This document shows positions 59,535 through 64,000 of a stretch of 64,000 nt of DNA, piece by piece. The notes beneath the pieces are model-generated. The model worked only from the letters and a program-made list of their open reading frames with translations. It was not told where the DNA came from and made no database searches. The position numbers and the translations under genes were made by a program. Where the stretch lies: contig NZ_JABAIA010000001.1 in NCBI RefSeq assembly GCF_012641275.1, forward strand, positions 310,001-374,000, given 5' to 3'. Position 1 is the first letter of the stretch; each line of letters starts with the position of its first letter. This stretch comes from Chitinophaga varians. Lineage in GTDB: Bacteria > Bacteroidota > Bacteroidia > Chitinophagales > Chitinophagaceae.

Positions 59535-60530
59535 ATGAAAAAACTATTGTTGCCGGCTTTGCTGTTCACTGTTATGTCAACGTCCGCGCAAACATCCACC
59601 TGGCATGTATCTGCCACCTATCCCGTAAAAGGCGACGGGAAATGGGATTATATCGCTGTCAGTCCGGTGACGCAACAGTTGTACGTTGCACACGGTACCG
59701 AGGTCAATATCCTGGACAAGGCTACCGGCGCTGAGGCCGGCGTGATCCCGCACACCACCGGCGTACACGGCATCGCCTTTGCCGTTCCGTTTGGAAAAGG
59801 ATTCACCAGCAACGGCAAACTGAACACCGTTACGGTTTTTGACCTGCACAACAACCAGGTGCAGGGAGAAATACCTGTTGGCGGTAATCCCGACGCCATC
59901 CTGTTTGAGCCGTTTTCCGATAAAGTCATTACCTGTAACGGCGCCAGCAAAGACCTGAGCATCATCAATCCGAATACGCAGAAAGTGGTAGCCACCGTGC
60001 CTTTACAGGCGAGGCCGGAAACAGCTGTTTCCGACGGGAAAGGCCGGCTGTTTGTGAACCTGGAAGACAAAAGCCGTATTGCCGTAGTGAACATGGCTAC
60101 TTTCAAAGTAGAAAAAGAGTGGCCGCTGGGCAAAGGGGAAGCACCTACCGGGCTGGCCATTGACACCGTGCATCACCGGCTTTTCGCCGGTTGTGACAAC
60201 AAGCTGATGATCGTGCTGGACGAGCATGACGGCCGGACCATCGCTACGCTGCCTATCGGTGATGGTTGTGACGGCGTAGCTTTTGACGCTGCCGGTCAAC
60301 TGGTGTTTGCCTCCAACGGAGAAGGCAACTTGTCCGTATACCACCAGGAGACAGCCGACAAGTATAAGCTGGTGGCCCACGTTCCCACTGCCAAAGGCGC
60401 CAAAACGCTGACCGTTGACCCGCTGACACATACCGTATTTTTGCCCGTGGCCGATCGCCAGGCAGCCGGCGCCGACGGTAAAGCCGCCATCGCCCCCGGC
60501 ACCTTCCGGGTACTGGCCGTAAGTAAATAG
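59535..60530 (+). CDS. Secreted YncE-like beta-propeller protein
   Basis: A 331-aa exported protein with a signal peptide (MKKLLLPALLFTVMSTSAQ). Repeated blade-like segments (DYIAVSPVTQQLYVAHG, VFDLHNNQVQGEIPVGGNPDA, NPNTQKVVATVPLQARPETA, MIVLDEHDGRTIATLPIGDG) match the YncE/NHL-type beta-propeller family. Members are periplasmic proteins of uncertain role, sometimes DNA-binding or redox-linked. I chose the ATG at 59535 because it starts the signal peptide; the TTG at 59514 gives seven extra residues. The stop codon is inside the palindrome at 60521-60552. Confidence 0.85.
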   Translation: MKKLLLPALLFTVMSTSAQTSTWHVSATYPVKGDGKWDYIAVSPVTQQLYVAHGTEVNILDKATGAEAGVIPHTTGVHGIAFAVPFGKGFTSNGKLNTVTVFDLHNNQVQGEIPVGGNPDAILFEPFSDKVITCNGASKDLSIINPNTQKVVATVPLQARPETAVSDGKGRLFVNLEDKSRIAVVNMATFKVEKEWPLGKGEAPTGLAIDTVHHRLFAGCDNKLMIVLDEHDGRTIATLPIGDGCDGVAFDAAGQLVFASNGEGNLSVYHQETADKYKLVAHVPTAKGAKTLTVDPLTHTVFLPVADRQAAGADGKAAIAPGTFRVLAVSK

Positions 60531-60552
60531 TTCCGAACGGAACTATTTACTT
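60521..60552. promoter_or_regulatory. 14-bp-arm palindrome at the RsbQ-like gene promoter
   Basis: AAGTAAATAGTTCC (60521-60534), loop GAAC, GGAACTATTTACTT (60539-60552). It covers the stop codon of the YncE-like gene (60528-60530) and its right end overlaps the -7 box TATATTTG (60552-60559). It may be an operator or a terminator; it has no good T-tract on the plus strand. Confidence 0.55.
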
Positions 60553-60559
60553 ATATTTG
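60552..60559 (+). promoter_or_regulatory. Candidate -7 box for the RsbQ-like gene
   Basis: TATATTTG matches TAnnTTTG. A TTC stands at 60531-60533 in place of the -33 TTG. Implied 5' UTR about 65 nt. Confidence 0.4.
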
Positions 60560-60631
60560 AAAACGTTACAGACCATTGTTATGAAAGCTGCTGCCGAAAG
60601 GTATCGCAACAGTTAAAGCGCTATTTGAAAC

Positions 60632-61432
60632 ATGGACCTCAGCAAGAAACATAATATCCATTTTGCCGGTAACCCTCAAGCCGGTAAAACACTTGTCTTC
60701 GGACATGGCTTTGGCATCGACCAACAGTCTTTTTCCCAGATCGTTCCCGCTTTTGAACAGGACTACCGTATTGTACTGTACGATAATGCAGGCGGTGGGA
60801 AATCAGACCTTTCTTCGTATAGCTATGAGCGTTATGAAACACTGGAAGGTTATGTGACAGATCTGACGGACATCATGGCCTTTGCGCAGGGCAGCCATAC
60901 CACTTTCATCGGTCACTCCGTGAGTGGCATGGTAGGCACGATGGCCGCCAACCGGCAACCGCACCTTTTCGATAAACTGGTATTGATAGGTTCCAGTCCG
61001 CGTTACCTCAACGACCAGGAGACTTCCTATACCGGCGGTTTTGACGAAGCTGCGCTGAAGGCATTGTTTGAGGCGATGCAAACCAACTACGAAGCGTGGG
61101 TGATCGGCTTTTCGCCGATGGCCATGCGCAACGAAGAGCGGCCGGAACTGGCCAGGCAGTTTGCCAGCTCCCTGCAGGCGTTGAGGCCGGACATCGCGTT
61201 GGCCGTAGCAAGGGCTATCTTCCTGCTGGACCACCGGCCGGAGCTGCCTAAAGTATCAAAACCCACCCTGATCATACAGACTGCCAACGACATCGTGGTA
61301 CCCGCAGTCGTCAGTGAATACATGGAACGGCATATCCCCGGCAGCAAAAGAATTAAAATAAACGCACAAGGCCATTTTCCGCAGATCAGCGCACCTAACG
61401 AAGTGATCGCTGCGTTGCGGTCATTTGTATAG
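60632..61432 (+). CDS. RsbQ-like alpha/beta hydrolase
   Basis: A 266-aa alpha/beta hydrolase very close to Bacillus RsbQ and plant KAI2/D14. The nucleophile is Ser96 in FIGHSVSGMVG, the acid Asp220 in TANDIVVPA, and the base His248 in AQGHFPQIS, at nearly the same positions as in RsbQ (96/219/247). YDNAGGGKSDLSSYSYERYE and SSPRYLND also match. In B. subtilis RsbQ makes or processes a small hydrophobic ligand sensed by the PAS domain of RsbP, under energy stress. Here a GAF-PAS protein gene follows after 26 nt, which supports the same pairing logic. Confidence 0.88.
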   Translation: MDLSKKHNIHFAGNPQAGKTLVFGHGFGIDQQSFSQIVPAFEQDYRIVLYDNAGGGKSDLSSYSYERYETLEGYVTDLTDIMAFAQGSHTTFIGHSVSGMVGTMAANRQPHLFDKLVLIGSSPRYLNDQETSYTGGFDEAALKALFEAMQTNYEAWVIGFSPMAMRNEERPELARQFASSLQALRPDIALAVARAIFLLDHRPELPKVSKPTLIIQTANDIVVPAVVSEYMERHIPGSKRIKINAQGHFPQISAPNEVIAALRSFV

Positions 61433-61458
61433 TTTATTCAGTATTTAATCTTTATACC

Positions 61459-62298
61459 GTGATCAAATGGGAGAGTAAAGCACTCGATTTTATCAACCAG
61501 ACGAGCCGCTGGGACAAGGAAAAACATATATCCTCCTTTCTGGCGTTCAGTATTTCCCTGGTCAAAAACCTGCTGCAGGCAGATGTGGCGCTGCAACTGG
61601 AGTTTGAGCATGAACATTCCGCCAAGGTAAAAAATGCCTCCCCGCATTTCCACAACGGAGCGGTGGTAAACCCTGACCCGGTACGGCAGCTGCTCTACCG
61701 CAATGCCTTCAAAACCATTTACTGGCCGGAGATCCCGTCAGACAATCCCCTGAAGGAACAGTTACAGGACCTGCTTTGCGCCGTGATTATCCCGATCAAT
61801 ATAGAACCGCACAACAGCCTGCTGCTGTTGGGATGGTCTGACCCGCAGACATTTGACCAGGGATTCCAGGACTGTATAGAAACCATCCGGCTGCGGCTAA
61901 GGGAGATACTCAGTCAAACACAGGAGCGGCTGTACTTTCAGGGCATTGCCGTCAGGTTTGCCGCTATCCTGCACAGCCTTCCCCACGCGGTAGTGTTTAT
62001 CAACAATGACGGATACGCAGGCTGGGTAAACCAGAAGGCCGCAGACATCCTCGGGCTTGCGGGGCCCGGCGAACAGTTGCCCGCCATTCTCTCGGATGCC
62101 ATGACATTGCTGCGTAACAAAGCGATGAATACAGAAGACATTTACAACACCGCCATACAGCTGTTTGCTTCACCGGGAAATACTATTGCCGACTGGGAAT
62201 GGAAGCTGGAAGGCGATCCGCCCAGGACCTACCGGGTATCGTGCCTGCCGATAGCCTCTCAGCGTATCAGCGGCCGCCTTTGGATTTTTGAAGAGTGA
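61459..62298 (+). CDS. GAF-PAS protein without output domain
   Basis: A 279-aa protein with an N-terminal GAF-like region (about residues 25-155), a coiled segment, and a C-terminal PAS domain (about 165-279, HSLPHAVVFINNDGYAGWVNQ, ENEWKLEG-like core). There is no kinase, phosphatase or DNA-binding domain, unlike RsbP, which has PAS plus PP2C phosphatase. It may act as a sensory subunit for a separate kinase, for example the convergent receiver-kinase whose stop codon lies 4 nt away. The start is GTG at 61459; no ATG fits. Domain limits are approximate. Confidence 0.75.
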   Translation: MIKWESKALDFINQTSRWDKEKHISSFLAFSISLVKNLLQADVALQLEFEHEHSAKVKNASPHFHNGAVVNPDPVRQLLYRNAFKTIYWPEIPSDNPLKEQLQDLLCAVIIPINIEPHNSLLLLGWSDPQTFDQGFQDCIETIRLRLREILSQTQERLYFQGIAVRFAAILHSLPHAVVFINNDGYAGWVNQKAADILGLAGPGEQLPAILSDAMTLLRNKAMNTEDIYNTAIQLFASPGNTIADWEWKLEGDPPRTYRVSCLPIASQRISGRLWIFEE

Positions 62299-62302
62299 CC
62301 GG

Positions 62303-63406
62303 TCATATTTTTCGCCACAGGAAATAAAAAATGCTGCCTTGTCCGGGTTCCGACTTGGCCCATACCTTGCCACCCTGCTCTTCCACCAACATTTTAAAAA
62401 TATTAAGGCCGATACCAGAGCCTTCTTCCTTACCATTGTAATCCAACCGCTCAAACAGGCGGAACACGCGCTCTGTGTCGCGCTGCTGCATGCCCGGACC
62501 GTTGTCCTTTACATAAAACTCGTAAAAATCGCCTTTGTCTGTGGCCCCTACGGCAATCAGCCCGTTGGCCTTATCGTTGTATTTGATGGCGTTGGAGATC
62601 AGATTCTGGAATATCCGTTGCAGTTTCAACCTGGGAGCTGTGATCACAGGCAATGTTCCGTCTGCCACAATGCAGATATTGGGCGGCGGGAACAGTAACT
62701 TTGAAATATCGGTGATCAGCAGGTTTATGTCTACCGTTTCTGTTGTTTCAGCGGTATCATTTTGCCGGGCATAGTCCAGTATAGCGGAGATCATTTCCGT
62801 GAGATGATTAGTGGCACTAAGCACCGTGCCCATCTGTTCCTTCATTTCCGGCGACTGCTGTACACAATCTTCTTCGCTGATCATGGACAGCAGGCTGATA
62901 GCGCCTGCCAGCGGCGATTTCAGATCATGTGCCACCATGTAGGTAAATCGTTCCAGTTGTTTGTTGATCTTGTCTTTCTCTGCCAATGCGTTTTTCAGTT
63001 CCTGCCGGGAGAAATATAGTTTTTCAAACACGTTGACCTTTGCGCGGGTGACGTTTACGTCGAGTGGTTTGGACAGGTAGTCTACCGCGCCGGCGGTAAA
63101 CCCGCGAATAACGTTTTGTTCTTCCTTATTGATAGCCGTGACGAATATGATGGAGATATCTCGGGTTTTGGGGTTGAGCTGTAGCAGGCGGGCCACTTCA
63201 AAGCCGTCCATTTCCGGCATTTGCACGTCCAGTAGTATGAGGCCGATATCGTTGTTGCGGAGCACTGTTTTCAGCGCTTCGTTACCCGACGTGGCGAGGT
63301 GAAAGCAACGGTTGTCCCCTTCCAGCATTCGTTGCAGGGAGATGAGGTTTTCCATTTTATCATCTACCAATAAAAGGGAAAAACTATTCGGGGAATCACT
63401 GGTCAT
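62303..63406 (-). CDS. Receiver-histidine kinase hybrid protein
   Basis: A 367-aa cytoplasmic protein with an N-terminal receiver domain (about 1-125; D15-D16, phosphoacceptor Asp60 in LILLDVQMP, Lys113 in YLSKPLD) and a C-terminal histidine kinase (HisKA with His160 in YMVAHDLKSPLAGAISLL; HATPase with NLISNAIKYND, VKDNGPGMQQ and GSGIGLNIFKMLVEEQGG). The receiver precedes the kinase, as in phosphorelay relays and in chemotaxis-like hybrids. It follows the CheB-type gene with an 11-nt overlap, so the two are translationally coupled. Confidence 0.92.
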   Translation of the reverse strand: MTSDSPNSFSLLLVDDKMENLISLQRMLEGDNRCFHLATSGNEALKTVLRNNDIGLILLDVQMPEMDGFEVARLLQLNPKTRDISIIFVTAINKEEQNVIRGFTAGAVDYLSKPLDVNVTRAKVNVFEKLYFSRQELKNALAEKDKINKQLERFTYMVAHDLKSPLAGAISLLSMISEEDCVQQSPEMKEQMGTVLSATNHLTEMISAILDYARQNDTAETTETVDINLLITDISKLLFPPPNICIVADGTLPVITAPRLKLQRIFQNLISNAIKYNDKANGLIAVGATDKGDFYEFYVKDNGPGMQQRDTERVFRLFERLDYNGKEEGSGIGLNIFKMLVEEQGGKVWAKSEPGQGSIFYFLWRKI

Positions 63407-63983
63407 GTTCTGCGCTCATTTTCAGTTCCGTTAAAAAATGTACCATATCCGTAAGACTCATTGCCTGTGCTTCCGGGCAAAGTTCGAGGGCTGCCAGCGG
63501 CATGGTGTCAAACAAGGCAGAGGCGGGGTCCTGTACAAAGCCCGTGCCTCCTGCCGCTATGATCCGTTGCATACCGGCTGCGCCGTCTTTACTGGCGCCG
63601 CTCAACAGGATGGCCAATGCCCGTGGTCCGTAAACTTCCGCCACGCTGGCGAAGCTTACATCGATGGAAGGCCGGCTGTAATGCAGCGGCTCAGCATAAT
63701 CCAATGCAAAAGTACCTTCGTCTTCTATCAACAGGTGGTAATTCTGTGGTGCGAGGTATATCCGGTGGGACAATACCGGTTGTTTATCTTCCGGCTCAAT
63801 GATGGGCGCCTTAAGCGACAGCAGCCGGTCCAGATCACTGGGCACATTTTTCAGCCGGTGTACAATGATCATCATCGTGCAATCGATGGATGCCGGTAAT
63901 TGCTCCAACAGTTCAGCCAGCACCGGCAGGCTGCCGGCAGAGCCGCCAATGGCTATCATGTCGTATGGAGATGTTACCTGCAA
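63396..63983 (-). CDS. Stand-alone CheB-type methylesterase
   Basis: A 195-aa CheB catalytic domain without the receiver domain of classical CheB. Catalytic residues are visible: Ser15 (IGGSAGS), His42 (IIVHRLKN) and Asp133 (LLSGASKDGAAG). Such domains occur in Bacteroidota sensory complexes that regulate kinases rather than chemoreceptors. Start is TTG at 63983; a TAA lies upstream in frame at about 63987, and an internal ATG at 63959 would cut off conserved residues. The opposite-frame sequence ahead of it ends with codons DVKAKSCR and a TAA overlapping the CheB start by about 10 nt, consistent with a preceding coupled gene (possibly CheR) beyond the window edge. Confidence 0.88.
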   Translation of the reverse strand: MQVTSPYDMIAIGGSAGSLPVLAELLEQLPASIDCTMMIIVHRLKNVPSDLDRLLSLKAPIIEPEDKQPVLSHRIYLAPQNYHLLIEDEGTFALDYAEPLHYSRPSIDVSFASVAEVYGPRALAILLSGASKDGAAGMQRIIAAGGTGFVQDPASALFDTMPLAALELCPEAQAMSLTDMVHFLTELKMSAEHDQ

Positions 63984-64000
63984 GATTTAGCTTTTACGTC

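Overview
The window looks like chromosomal DNA from a Bacteroidota member, most likely a Chitinophaga-like genus of the Chitinophagaceae. That is an inference from gene families (DUF3857 transglutaminase-like pair, DUF937-OmpA, zinc-finger anti-sigma factors, GMC plus gluconate-dehydrogenase-subunit-3 set, porin-linked betaine transporter), from several promoters of the Bacteroidota type (TTG, about 20 nt, TAnnTTTG), and from start codons that mostly lack Shine-Dalgarno sequences. Nearly the whole window is coding. I see no tRNA, rRNA, insertion sequence, prophage or CRISPR array.

Layout. 1-7570 (minus): respiratory complex I genes nuoA-B-CD(fused)-E-F-G, running into nuoH at the left edge. 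7797-16581 (minus): a CBS-pair protein, a GH35 beta-galactosidase, two tandem GMC oxidoreductases with a Tat-type small subunit, an L,D-transpeptidase, a small membrane protein and a secreted protein. 17018-19375 (minus): hmgA-hpd, the homogentisate branch of tyrosine breakdown. 19865-27619 (plus): a secreted protein, then thrA-thrB-thrC behind a structured leader with a threonine/isoleucine codon run, a TPR lipoprotein and rpe. 27597-30649 (minus): a multi-PAS histidine kinase and its single-domain response regulator. 31098-33562 (plus): phoH, a lipoprotein and ppa. 33648-37870: an NlpC/P60 peptidase, two sigma/anti-sigma modules and guanine deaminase. 37960-43122: clpB and a secreted beta-helix protein with a PDZ domain.

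43496-47568 (minus): a porin-proV-proW-proX operon for glycine betaine uptake, with a strong promoter at 47780-47810. 47915-53270: a DUF937-OmpA membrane protein and two DUF3857/transglutaminase proteins, one without catalytic residues. 53346-59458: queG, a DUF4350-like protein, a candidate small RNA, an RBBP9-type hydrolase, a phosphodiesterase-alkaline phosphatase fusion, an NrtR-type regulator and a HAD hydrolase. 59535-64000: a YncE-like protein, an RsbQ-like hydrolase next to a GAF-PAS protein with no output domain, and a facing receiver-histidine kinase and CheB-type methylesterase pair.

The most interesting non-coding signals are the thr leader (20895-21018), a promoter-to-terminator small RNA unit (55197-55364), a 14-bp-arm palindrome next to the -7 box of the RsbQ-like gene, a 23-bp tandem repeat block (43187-43360), palindromic repeats of the CCAGGGC-TGAA-GCCCTGG type, and -7 boxes placed directly before start codons, which suggest leaderless mRNAs. 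All functional calls come from reading the sequence and from knowledge of the families; no searches were run.
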